From contig CAYUXZ010000005.1 in assembly GCA_964449135.1 (NCBI GenBank), positions 15,393-79,392 of the forward strand: a stretch of DNA of 64,000 nt, given 5' to 3'. The stretch is from SZAS-103 sp964449135 (GTDB lineage Bacteria; Pseudomonadota; Gammaproteobacteria; Xanthomonadales; Xanthomonadaceae). Shown piece after piece: positions 8,682 to 17,331 of the stretch (the stretch's first letter is position 1; every line of letters starts with the position of its first letter). The notes beneath the pieces were generated by a model. It did no database searches, was not told the DNA's origin, and saw nothing but the letters and a program-made list of their open reading frames with translations. The translations under genes were made by a program, and so were the position numbers.

Positions 8682-9502
8682 ATGCACCCGTCCCTGACCG
8701 CGACCCCAGGCGATCGCCCGCGTTCGCAGTGACGCTGCTCGTCGCGCTCGTGCTGGCGTGGCGCTGCATCAGCCTGGGCCAGGCCGACGTGAAGGGCTGG
8801 GCCGATCCGGTGGCCGCCTCGCGCATGGTGCCTTCCCACGGCGGCAACCAGTATTGGGCCGGGCAGGCAGAGTTCCTCGTGCGCAATTACGACGCAGCAT
8901 CCGTCCACGCGCGAAACTCCCTGCAGGCGCAACCGCTCGATGGCCGTGGCTACCGTTTGCTTGCGTTGATCGCGGAGGCGTCCGGCGACCGCGCGCAGGC
9001 GCAAGCATTGCTGGAGACCGCCGAGCGTCGCGCGCCGCGCGACCTCGCCACCCGCATCAAGCTGGCCGCCTACGCGCTGCACGCCGGCGACGCCGCGCGC
9101 GCGGTGCACGAGTTCGACATGCTGCTGCGCATCGAGCCGGAGCTGATCGTGGAATTGCAGCCGCGGCTGGTGAAACTGTGCGATCGCAATCCGGCGGCGA
9201 TCGATGCGGTCGCACAGGCGCTCGCGGCCCACCCGATCTGGCGCCATTCCTTCCTCGACGGATTGGCGATCGGCGGCGATCCGAAATCCGCCGATGCGCT
9301 GTTCGCGCGGCTCGCCGCCGGCAACAGCCTGGGCGAGGGCGAAGCGGCAATGCGCGCGCGCCTGCAGGCGCGGCTCGCCGCGCAGCCGGTCGCGACGACA
9401 GCACCGGCTTCGGATCTTTATCAGCTAGTTGACTGGGGTCCGTTGGAAGCCAGGGCGCAAACCATTGCGGAAAGCGTGTTCAATTCGATCGGGATGCCAT
9501 GA
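8678..9502 (+). CDS. membrane-anchored TPR-like protein of the polysaccharide locus
   Basis: A 274-residue protein starting at the ATG that overlaps the preceding stop (ATGA). One hydrophobic segment near residues 10-28 is an uncleaved anchor or signal. The rest is alpha-helical with tetratricopeptide-like spacing, for example YWAGQAEFLVRNYDAASVHA and the next RLLALIAEASGDRAQAQALL segment. Such proteins often scaffold export or polymerisation complexes. No enzymatic motif is visible. Its stop overlaps the next gene's start. Confidence 0.75.
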   Translation: MNAPVPDRDPRRSPAFAVTLLVALVLAWRCISLGQADVKGWADPVAASRMVPSHGGNQYWAGQAEFLVRNYDAASVHARNSLQAQPLDGRGYRLLALIAEASGDRAQAQALLETAERRAPRDLATRIKLAAYALHAGDAARAVHEFDMLLRIEPELIVELQPRLVKLCDRNPAAIDAVAQALAAHPIWRHSFLDGLAIGGDPKSADALFARLAAGNSLGEGEAAMRARLQARLAAQPVATTAPASDLYQLVDWGPLEARAQTIAESVFNSIGMP

Positions 9503-10980
9503 GTCCACGACACAGATCGCGGTCCTCGCGCCGGCGTGCCGCCGCCGCCGAATCCAACCCGTACAGCCTGCTGTTCGCGGCCGCTTGTGCGTTGATCGTG
9601 TTCAGCCAGACCGAGTGCAACGGCCCCGATGGTGCGCCGGCGCCGGTGGTCGCCAACACGCTGCTGCAGTTGTTCTCTATCGGCATCCTGTGCTGGTGCA
9701 TGTTCCGCAAGGGGCATTCCCCCGAAGAGACGCTCGATGTCCCGTTGCGCTGGTCGCTGATCGGCGCGGCCGGGTTCGGGTTTATCCAGTTGTTCCCGTT
9801 GCCGCCGGCGATCTGGACCTGGCTGGGTGGACGCGCGGAACTCGTGTCGGAGTGGGCGGGGGCTGGCATCCAGGCCGGCTGGCACTCGATCAGCCTGTCT
9901 CCGCTGGCGACCCAGCGCAGCCTGCTCACGCTGTTGCCCGCGTTCGCGATGTACGCGCTCGCGCGCATATTGCCGGCGAAGCACCGCAAGACGCTGGTGG
10001 TCCTTGCGGTGGGATTGGGCGTCGCCGCCGGCCTGCTCGGCATCGCGCAGATCGCCGACGGGCCCGACAGCGTGTTCCGCCTGTACCGGCCGACGAACAC
10101 CGCCGACGCAGTCGGTTTCTTCGCCAACCGCAACCACCTCGCGGGATTGCTCGCGATGCTGCTGCCGTTCCCGGTCGCGTGGATGGTGCGCAACTATCTC
10201 GACCACAAGCGCGACGATCGTTACCGGATCATGCGCTGGGTGGTCGCGGTCTATGCGGTGTTCCTGCTCGTCGTCGCGATCCTGCTGACCCATTCCCGTG
10301 CCGGCTTCCTGCTCGTCCTGCTCAACGCGGCCGGCGGTTGCGCCCTGATCATCGCCGCGGGGATCGAGATCCGCACGATCCTCGCGATCGCTGGCGCCTG
10401 CGCGGTCGCGGTCGTGATGGCGATGCAGATCGCCGGCAGCGACGTGCTCTCGCGCCTGCTGATGCTGGACATGGCCTCCGACACGCGTTGGCCGATCCAG
10501 GCCACGACCCTGCATGCGGTGCGCCATTTCGGCATCTGGGGCTCGGGCCTGGGCACCTTCCTCAACGCCTACCAGGCGGTGGCGCCGGACGTGCAGCCCG
10601 ACCAGGACGCGTTCGTGAACCACGCCAACAACGATTACCTCGAGCTGTGGCTGGAAGGCGGCTGGCCGGCGCTGGTGCTGATCGCGGCGTTCCTGGGCTG
10701 GTTTGGCTGGGCGGCAATGAAGGTCTGGCGCCGCGACCGGACGCCTTCGCAGACGATCCTGCTCGCGCGCGCGGCCAGTCTCTCGATCGGCCTGGCGCTA
10801 CTGCACGCGCTGCTCGAATACCAGCTGCGCAAGCCGGGCATCCTGGTGGTGTTCGCGTTGTGCTGCGCGTTGCTGGCGTCCGCGGCGTACGAGTCCGGGG
10901 ATGGGCAGGGCGCAGCCGCGGGGACGGCGGAAGCTTCGCCGGATCCGGAAAAACGCAGGCGATCCGTGCCGCTCGATTAG
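9499..10980 (+). CDS. O-antigen ligase / Wzy-type polymerase family membrane protein
   Basis: A 493-residue polytopic protein of the Wzy_C/WaaL superfamily, which either polymerises repeat units or transfers glycans from undecaprenyl diphosphate. It has about eleven hydrophobic segments. The HSRAG motif (H265-G269) and the periplasmic-loop motif with H375 (NHANNDYLELW) are the conserved functional elements. It starts in the stop codon of the TPR-like gene. A second candidate polymerase (EpsG type) occurs at 23795, so which of the two is the polymerase and which the ligase cannot be told from sequence alone. Confidence 0.87.
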   Translation: MSPRHRSRSSRRRAAAAESNPYSLLFAAACALIVFSQTECNGPDGAPAPVVANTLLQLFSIGILCWCMFRKGHSPEETLDVPLRWSLIGAAGFGFIQLFPLPPAIWTWLGGRAELVSEWAGAGIQAGWHSISLSPLATQRSLLTLLPAFAMYALARILPAKHRKTLVVLAVGLGVAAGLLGIAQIADGPDSVFRLYRPTNTADAVGFFANRNHLAGLLAMLLPFPVAWMVRNYLDHKRDDRYRIMRWVVAVYAVFLLVVAILLTHSRAGFLLVLLNAAGGCALIIAAGIEIRTILAIAGACAVAVVMAMQIAGSDVLSRLLMLDMASDTRWPIQATTLHAVRHFGIWGSGLGTFLNAYQAVAPDVQPDQDAFVNHANNDYLELWLEGGWPALVLIAAFLGWFGWAAMKVWRRDRTPSQTILLARAASLSIGLALLHALLEYQLRKPGILVVFALCCALLASAAYESGDGQGAAAGTAEASPDPEKRRRSVPLD

Positions 10981-11073
10981 GTCGGGCCGCGCGATTCCCG
11001 TATCCTTGCGCCTGTTTTCCGGAACGCGTGCCTGGAGCCGGTTCCGGCAGATCCCCGTCAACGGAATTCCCGA

Positions 11074-12351
11074 ATGCAGCAGGTCGAAAAGGCGGTCGTC
11101 GGCGTGATCGGCTTGGGCTACGTCGGCCTGCCGCTCGCGGTGGAATTCGGCAAGCACTACGTCACCCTCGGCTTCGACATTGATGCCGCGCGCATCCGCG
11201 CGCTGCGCGAGGGAGTGGACCGCACGTTGGAGGTCGGCCGCGATGAGCTCGCCGCGGCGACGCAGCTGCGTTTCTCGCACGAGCGCGACGACCTGCGCGC
11301 CTGCAACGTCTTCATCGTCACCGTGCCCACGCCGATAGACGTCTACAAGACCCCCGATTTCACCCCGCTGGTTCGCGCGAGCGAGACGATCGGCAGCGTC
11401 CTGAAGAAAAGCGATGTCGTCGTCTATGAATCCACCGTCTATCCGGGCGCGACCGAGGAGGTCTGCGTGCCGATCCTCGAAAGTGTTTCCGGCCTGAAGT
11501 TCAATGCCGATTTCTTCGCGGGCTACAGCCCCGAACGGATCAACCCCGGCGACAGGCAGCATCGCGTGACGTCCATCAAGAAGGTCACGTCGGGCTCCAC
11601 GCCGGAAGCCGCGGCGTTCGTGGACGCGCTCTACGCGAGCATCATCCCCGCCGGCACGCACCGCGCGAGCTCGATCAAGGTCGCCGAAGCGGCGAAGGTG
11701 ATCGAGAACACCCAGCGCGACGTCAACATCGCGCTGATCAACGAGCTCGCGATGATCTTCGACCGCATCGGCATTGACACTGCCGAAGTACTCGAAGCCG
11801 CGGGAACGAAGTGGAACTTCCTGCCGTTCCGGCCGGGCCTGGTCGGCGGACACTGCATCGGCGTGGATCCGTATTACCTCACGCACAAGGCGCAGGCGGT
11901 GGGCCACCACGCCGAGATGATCCTCGCCGGTCGCCGCGTCAACGACAGCATGGGCGCCTACGTCGCGCAACGCGTGGTCAAGTTGATGAGCGGCCGTCGG
12001 CGCGCGGGCGCCGATCCGCGCGTGCTCGTGCTCGGCCTGGCGTTCAAGGAAAACTGCCCCGACTTGCGCAACACCAAGGTCACCGACATCGTGCACGAAC
12101 TGCGGCACTACAACGCCAGCGTGGATGTGCACGATCCCTGGGTGGACGCGGGCGAGGCGAAACACGAGTACGGCCTCGATCTCGTTGCCGAACCCGCGGC
12201 GGGGAGCTACGACGCGGTGGTCCTCGCGGTCGCGCACGCGCGCTTCCGCGACCGTGGCGCAGGATGGATGCGCGGCCTGCTCGCCGGCGAAGGCGTGCTG
12301 TTCGACGTCAAGAGCGTGTTGCCCGCGGCGGATGTGGACGGCAGGTTGTGA
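11074..12351 (+). CDS. nucleotide-sugar dehydrogenase, UDP-HexNAc 6-dehydrogenase type (TviB/WbpO-like)
   Basis: Oxidises C6 of a UDP-sugar twice with NAD to give a UDP-uronic acid. The 425 residues contain the Rossmann GLGYVG (13-18), the ESTVYPGATEE and FAGYSPERINPGD segments, and catalytic cysteine C261 in GGHCIGVDPYYL. The PYYLTHKA variant and the overall pattern look more like the Vi-antigen/WbpO group, which act on UDP-GlcNAc or UDP-GalNAc, than like UDP-glucose dehydrogenases. A 93-base gap precedes it, so it may head its own transcript. The next gene's GTG start overlaps its stop. Confidence 0.92.
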   Translation: MQQVEKAVVGVIGLGYVGLPLAVEFGKHYVTLGFDIDAARIRALREGVDRTLEVGRDELAAATQLRFSHERDDLRACNVFIVTVPTPIDVYKTPDFTPLVRASETIGSVLKKSDVVVYESTVYPGATEEVCVPILESVSGLKFNADFFAGYSPERINPGDRQHRVTSIKKVTSGSTPEAAAFVDALYASIIPAGTHRASSIKVAEAAKVIENTQRDVNIALINELAMIFDRIGIDTAEVLEAAGTKWNFLPFRPGLVGGHCIGVDPYYLTHKAQAVGHHAEMILAGRRVNDSMGAYVAQRVVKLMSGRRRAGADPRVLVLGLAFKENCPDLRNTKVTDIVHELRHYNASVDVHDPWVDAGEAKHEYGLDLVAEPAAGSYDAVVLAVAHARFRDRGAGWMRGLLAGEGVLFDVKSVLPAADVDGRL

Positions 12352-13451
12352 GCGCAATGCGCCGCCTGTTGTGGCTGGAGGTGATGCGCGGGCTCGCCGC
12401 CGGCTGGGTGCTGTTCTACCACGTCCACAAGACGATGCAGGTGTTCGTGTCGCCGGATGCAGGTTACGGCCCATGGGCGGAGAACGGGCATCTGGGTGTC
12501 GAATTCTTCTTCGTGCTGTCGGGATTCATCATCGCGTATTCCGTGGATCGCATCCTCGAATCCGGTGGCGGATTCCGTGAGTACGCGAAAGCGCGGCTGA
12601 TCAGAATCTACGTGCCATACCTGCCGATCGGCATCGGCATGTGCGCGTTGATGGCGATCTTCCCAAGGATGAGTGCTGCCGATCACGGCGTCGGCCTGTT
12701 CACGTCGCTGACCCTGTTGCCATCGAGCTTGCCGCCGGCGCTGGGCGTGGCCTACACACTCGTTCACGAGATGCTGTTCTATTCGCTGTTTGCACTGTAT
12801 TTCCTCTCGCCTCGATCGTTCTGGGTCGGCTTTGCCACCTGGATTGCCGTCATCGCGTACTTCTACTGCGACTGCACACGAGCATTGCCGGCAGAGACGT
12901 TCCTGAGTCCGCTAAACCTGTGTTTTGCGCTGGGAGTCTTCGCGCATCGGTTCTGCCGCAACGGCATGCCGGACTGGTTGGCGATTTCGCTTGCGGCTAG
13001 TGGGGGCGCTCTCGTGGTGTTCGAGGCCGCGCTTGCAGAACCGGCATTCGCCGTGATGTCCATGGGTTTCGCCTTCTGCACGGCGGCCGCGTCTTCCCAC
13101 TGGGCGCAACGACGCCAGCCATGGAAGCCTCTGCTTGTGCTGGGGGCCGCATCCTATTCGCTGTATCTGGTGCATACGCCAATTCTGTCCGCATTGATAC
13201 GTGTCTTGCTTCGCTACGCGCCTGCATTACCGCACCACGGGATGGCCATCGTGCTTGGCGTATGCGGGCTCGCATCGGGACTCGCCTATTACTTCGGCTA
13301 CGAGCGCTTCGCGCTGGCGTTAGTGCGCCGTCGTTTCGCCCCGAAGGCATCCTCCGGACCGGGTGTCCGTTCCGGGACCGGCGCGTCCGGCGATGCATCC
13401 GCGGTGCGCCCGGATGACGATGCCAATCAGACGGAGCGCGTGAAGGCATGA
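12348..13451 (+). CDS. acyltransferase 3 family protein (sugar O-acetyltransferase)
   Basis: Integral-membrane acyltransferase of the OafA/YrhL type, expected to acetylate (or otherwise acylate) the polysaccharide. It has about ten hydrophobic segments and begins with the family signature EVMRGLAAGWVLFYHV and then EFFFVLSGFIIAY. I chose the GTG at 12348, which overlaps the preceding TGA, because GTGAGC coupling is the habit in this operon; ATG at 12357 is possible. The C-terminal 40 residues are disordered and charged. Its stop overlaps the next ATG. Confidence 0.9.
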   Translation: MSAMRRLLWLEVMRGLAAGWVLFYHVHKTMQVFVSPDAGYGPWAENGHLGVEFFFVLSGFIIAYSVDRILESGGGFREYAKARLIRIYVPYLPIGIGMCALMAIFPRMSAADHGVGLFTSLTLLPSSLPPALGVAYTLVHEMLFYSLFALYFLSPRSFWVGFATWIAVIAYFYCDCTRALPAETFLSPLNLCFALGVFAHRFCRNGMPDWLAISLAASGGALVVFEAALAEPAFAVMSMGFAFCTAAASSHWAQRRQPWKPLLVLGAASYSLYLVHTPILSALIRVLLRYAPALPHHGMAIVLGVCGLASGLAYYFGYERFALALVRRRFAPKASSGPGVRSGTGASGDASAVRPDDDANQTERVKA

Positions 13452-14455
13452 AGATCCTCGTCACCGGCACCGCGGGATTCATCGGCTCCCACCTCGCGAT
13501 CCGCTTGCTCGAACGCGGCGACGAGGTCGTCGGCATCGACAACCTCAGCGACTACTACGACGTCCAACTGAAGAAGGCGCGGCTCGCGCGCTTCGCCGAG
13601 CATCCGCGCTACACGCACGTCACCGCCGATCTCGCCGATCGCGCGGCGGTCGAATCGCTGTTCGCGACGCACCAGCCGCAGCGCGTGGTGAACCTCGCGG
13701 CGCAGGCCGGCGTGCGCTACGCCGCGCAGAACCCGCACGTGTACGTGTCCAGCAACGTCACCGGATTCCTGCACGTGCTCGAAGGTTGTCGTCACCATGG
13801 CGTCGAGCACCTCGTGTTCGCCTCGACCAGCTCGGTATATGGCGCGAACACCACCATGCCGTTTTCCGAGCACGCTTCGACCGAGCACCCGCTCACGTTG
13901 TATTCGGCGAGCAAGAAAGCCAACGAGATGATGGCGCATGCCTACGCCCACCTCTACGGCATTCCGTGCACGGGCCTGCGCTTCTTCACCGTCTATGGGC
14001 CTTGGGGCCGGCCGGACATGGCGCTGTTCCTGTTCACCAAAGCCATTCTCGCAGGCGAGCCGATCCAGGTGTTCAACCACGGCCGCCACAAGCGCAGCTT
14101 CACCTACATAGACGACATCGTCGAAGGCGTGATTCGCGCGCTCGATCGCGTGGCGGCGCCGGATCCCGCGTGGCGCGGCGACGTTCCCGATCCGGCGACG
14201 AGCTCCGCGCCGTATCGCCTCTACAACATCGGCAACCGCGAGCCGGTCGAACTGCTGCGCTACATCGAAGTGCTCGAGTACTGCCTCGGCCGCAAGGCGA
14301 CGATGCAGATGCTGCCGCTTCAGGCCGGCGATGTGCCCGACACCGAAGCCAGCGTCGAGGACCTCGTGAGCGATGTCGGCTACAGCCCGGCGACGCCGGT
14401 GGAGCAGGGCGTGGCGCGGTTCGTGGCCTGGTATCGCGATTACTACAAGGTCTAG
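13448..14455 (+). CDS. NAD-dependent epimerase, UDP-glucuronate/UDP-HexNAcA 4-epimerase-like
   Basis: Extended SDR of 335 residues. It has the NAD motif GTAGFIG (7-13), and the catalytic pair Y152 and K156 in YSASKK, with S/T in FASTSSVYG. The KARL and NPHVYVSSN segments and the RPDMALFLFTKAI stretch are typical of uronic-acid 4-epimerases that yield UDP-galacturonate-type sugars. It overlaps the previous stop (ATGA). Following the dehydrogenase, it probably converts the UDP-GlcA or UDP-GlcNAcA product to the galacto form; substrate choice is inferred. Confidence 0.9.
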   Translation: MKILVTGTAGFIGSHLAIRLLERGDEVVGIDNLSDYYDVQLKKARLARFAEHPRYTHVTADLADRAAVESLFATHQPQRVVNLAAQAGVRYAAQNPHVYVSSNVTGFLHVLEGCRHHGVEHLVFASTSSVYGANTTMPFSEHASTEHPLTLYSASKKANEMMAHAYAHLYGIPCTGLRFFTVYGPWGRPDMALFLFTKAILAGEPIQVFNHGRHKRSFTYIDDIVEGVIRALDRVAAPDPAWRGDVPDPATSSAPYRLYNIGNREPVELLRYIEVLEYCLGRKATMQMLPLQAGDVPDTEASVEDLVSDVGYSPATPVEQGVARFVAWYRDYYKV

Positions 14456-14461
14456 GCGCCG

Positions 14462-15808
14462 ATGCTGAAGGGCGCGCGCGCGATGTATGCGAACACCGGC
14501 CGCGGCGGGACTGTCGTGCGCGCGGTGGTCGGCAGCGCGTGGCTGCGCATCGTGGGCAGCGCGATGGCATTCCTCGTCGGCGCCCAGCTCGCGCGCGCAC
14601 TCGGTCCTGCCGGCTACGGCATCTACGGCATCGCGATGTCGTGGGTCGCGATCGCGATGATCCCGACCGAACTGGGCCTGCCGCAACTGGCCACGCGCGA
14701 AGCGGCGATGGCCGATGCGTCGGGCGACCGTTCGCGGATCGTCGCGCTGCTGCGGTGGAGTTCGCGCTTCGTGTTCGCCAACACCGCCGGTGTGCTGCTG
14801 CTCGCGTTGTTCGTTGTTTCCGCACTACGTGCTTTGGGTGCACCGGTGCGCGCCGATATCGCGGCGCCGCTGGCATGCGGGCTGGCGATGCTGCCCGTCG
14901 TCGCGGTGTCGAACGTCGCCAGCGCCGTGCTGCGCGGAATGCACCGCGTGGTCGAAGGCCAGCTCGCGGAGTTGATCCTGCGGCCGGCGTTGCTGTCGAT
15001 TGCGCTGTTGGCGATCTGGGCCTTGCTGCCCGCGCGCACGCTGACGCCGGTGCTGGTGATGGTGCTCAATGTCGCGGTGGCGACGATCGGCATGGCCTGG
15101 GTGCTGTGGCGGTTGCGGCCCCGGTTGCGCGGGGCAGACGCGCCGCCCGCCGATCCGGCCACGCGCACGCGCTGGCTGCGCAGCACGATTCCGCTCGCGA
15201 TGAGCGAGGGGATGCGGATCGTTTCCGCCAACGTCGCCGTGCAAGTGCTGGCGCTGCTGGCCACCGATGCGGATGTGGGCCTGTATCGCGTCGCCGCGGG
15301 TGTCTATACCGCGACCAGCCTGCCGTCCGGGCTGCTCAATGCCGCGTGCTCGCCGATGCTCGCGAGCCTGCACGCGGAAGGGCGCACCGATGCGATCCAG
15401 CGCCTGAACGCTTGGATGGCGCTGTTGCTGGTCGTGGCGGCGATCGGATTCCTGCTCCCGTTCGCGTTCGCCGGCGGGCCGATCCTGTCGCTGGCTTTCG
15501 GTCGCGATTACGCGGCATCGAATCCGATCCTGATCACGATGCTCGTCGGCGAACTCGCCGCCGCCTGCCTCGGCCATCCGACCGTGGTGCTGAACATGCT
15601 GCATCATGAGCAGGTGGTGACGCGCTACTCGGTGGTCGGGCTCGTGCTCAACGTCGCGCTCGGCGTCGCCCTCGTCCCGATGTACGGTGCAGCCGGCGCG
15701 GCGGTCGGCACGATGGCCTCGCAGCTCGCCTGGCGCGGCCTGTGCGCGTGGTATGCACGCACGCGGCTGGGCCTGGACACCACCCTGCTGGCGTGGAGGA
15801 CGGCATGA
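14462..15808 (+). CDS. oligosaccharide flippase (Wzx-type, MOP superfamily)
   Basis: A 448-residue polytopic protein with about twelve to fourteen hydrophobic segments. The N-terminal GSAWLRIVGSAMAFLVGAQLARALGP-like start, followed by an LGLPQLATREAA region, is characteristic of polysaccharide flippases that move undecaprenyl-linked repeat units across the inner membrane. It is six bases downstream of the epimerase. Only one flippase is seen in the locus, as expected for a Wzx/Wzy system. Confidence 0.9.
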   Translation: MLKGARAMYANTGRGGTVVRAVVGSAWLRIVGSAMAFLVGAQLARALGPAGYGIYGIAMSWVAIAMIPTELGLPQLATREAAMADASGDRSRIVALLRWSSRFVFANTAGVLLLALFVVSALRALGAPVRADIAAPLACGLAMLPVVAVSNVASAVLRGMHRVVEGQLAELILRPALLSIALLAIWALLPARTLTPVLVMVLNVAVATIGMAWVLWRLRPRLRGADAPPADPATRTRWLRSTIPLAMSEGMRIVSANVAVQVLALLATDADVGLYRVAAGVYTATSLPSGLLNAACSPMLASLHAEGRTDAIQRLNAWMALLLVVAAIGFLLPFAFAGGPILSLAFGRDYAASNPILITMLVGELAAACLGHPTVVLNMLHHEQVVTRYSVVGLVLNVALGVALVPMYGAAGAAVGTMASQLAWRGLCAWYARTRLGLDTTLLAWRTA

Positions 15809-15842
15809 TCGCGATGCATCCCGGAACGGAGGCGGACCGCCC

Positions 15843-16319
15843 ATGAGCTCGTTGCGGCTGCTGCTGTTGCGGATGCTGGCCGGCGTGCAATGGTGGCTGC
15901 TGCAGGCCAAGGGCCGGTTGGTGTTCGGTCGCGCCGTGGGAGTGCTCGGCAACTTCCGGGTGGTGCATCCGGAGAACGTGCGGATAGGCGCGCATTGCGG
16001 CATCAACCACGACGTCTTCATCCTCGGCCACACGTCGGTGGAGATCGGCGACCACGTGATCCTCTCTGCTCGGTGCATGTTGATCGACACCGGTCTGGAA
16101 ACCGCGTCCTACGGCGATGTGGACCATCCGCCGCATGCGAACGCCGGCATCGTCATCGAGGACCACGTCTGGATCGGCGCCGGCGCGATCGTGCTCGCGG
16201 GCGTGCGCGTCGGCCGCGGCAGCGTGATCGGCGCCGGCGCGGTGGTAACCCGCGACGTGCCTGCGCACACCATCGTCGCCGGCGTGCCGGCTCGTGCGAT
16301 CGGACGCACCGATGGCTGA
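15843..16319 (+). CDS. hexapeptide-repeat (left-handed beta-helix) acetyltransferase
   Basis: A 158-residue protein of the WcaF/NodL/serine-acetyltransferase-like group that moves acetyl from acetyl-CoA to a sugar. Hexapeptide repeats are visible from VRIGAHCGINHDVFI to VWIGAGAIVLAGVRVGRGSVIGAGAVV, and the end PAHTIVAGVPARAI is typical. The start at 15843 gives the normal short N-terminal hydrophobic helix. Its end overlaps the start of the next glycosyltransferase by eight bases. Confidence 0.88.
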   Translation: MSSLRLLLLRMLAGVQWWLLQAKGRLVFGRAVGVLGNFRVVHPENVRIGAHCGINHDVFILGHTSVEIGDHVILSARCMLIDTGLETASYGDVDHPPHANAGIVIEDHVWIGAGAIVLAGVRVGRGSVIGAGAVVTRDVPAHTIVAGVPARAIGRTDG

Positions 16320-17331
16320 AACGGTCAGCGTCATCATCACTTGCCACAACCTCGAACGCTATATTGGCGCGGCGATCGATTCGGTGCTCGCGCAGAGCTG
16401 GCGCGGGCCCGTCGAGGTGCTGGTGGTGGACGACGCCTCGAGCGACCGCAGCGCGGAAGTGATCCGCGCGCGACCCGCCGTTCGTTACCTGCGCGCGGAG
16501 CGCAATCTCGGCGTGCTGATGGCGACAGTACTCGGCCTGCGCGAGGTCCGCGGGGATATCGTGTATTTCCTCGACGGCGACGATGTCTGGCATCCTGACA
16601 AGCTCGCACGCACCGTGCCGCGGTTCGATGCCGATCCCGCGCTGGGCTTCCTGACCCACGACCTGGAATACATGGACGGCGAGGGCCGCGCGCTGCCGCA
16701 GGTGAGCCGCTCCAGCTTCGTCTTCCAGCCGCCGCGGGACGACGAAGACGCGCGCGTACGCGCCGGCATCCTCATGCACACCAAGGACGTCTGGCTCGGC
16801 AGCGCCTTTGCGATCCGCCGCTCGCGCGTGGACGCCGATGCGTTCTGCGCGTTCGCGGAAACACTGCCCGACCCGCTGGGCACCTACCAGGACTGGCCTC
16901 TCGCGTACTGGATCGCCTGCCGTGCCGACGTGCGCATGGATTACGTGCCCGGGATACTGTTCCGATATCGCGTGCACGCCGCCAATTACAGCGGCAGCGC
17001 GACCGACGCGCAGAAAGCCTTGCGCAATGTGCGCAAGCAGCTCAACACGATGCGGGCGATGCAGGAGATCGTCCGCGCGCGACCGCAATCGCCGCGGATC
17101 ATGCTGGAGACCGCGCGCAAGGCGCGCTATTGCCGCTGGCTCGTGGATCTCTACGAAGGCCGGCGCATCGCGGCGTCCACGGGATACGTGCGCTGCCTGC
17201 CCTATCTGCTGAACGGACCCGAATCGTTCATCAAGGAAACCGTCCGCTTCGCCGGCGTGGTGTTGTTGGGACTGCCGCGGTTCATCGCCTTCGTGCAGCG
17301 CCGCCAGGCGGAAGAGGGAGCGTCGGCGTGA
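16312..17331 (+). CDS. glycosyltransferase family 2
   Basis: A 339-residue inverting GT-A enzyme. The start MAETVSVIITCHNLERYI is the usual nucleotide-binding beginning, followed by VLVVDDASSD and the metal-binding DGDD in VYFLDGDDVWHPDK. A hydrophobic segment near the C terminus may associate it with the membrane. It should add one sugar of the repeat unit on the cytoplasmic face. Both its start and stop overlap neighbouring genes, so it is tightly coupled. Confidence 0.92.
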   Translation: MAETVSVIITCHNLERYIGAAIDSVLAQSWRGPVEVLVVDDASSDRSAEVIRARPAVRYLRAERNLGVLMATVLGLREVRGDIVYFLDGDDVWHPDKLARTVPRFDADPALGFLTHDLEYMDGEGRALPQVSRSSFVFQPPRDDEDARVRAGILMHTKDVWLGSAFAIRRSRVDADAFCAFAETLPDPLGTYQDWPLAYWIACRADVRMDYVPGILFRYRVHAANYSGSATDAQKALRNVRKQLNTMRAMQEIVRARPQSPRIMLETARKARYCRWLVDLYEGRRIAASTGYVRCLPYLLNGPESFIKETVRFAGVVLLGLPRFIAFVQRRQAEEGASA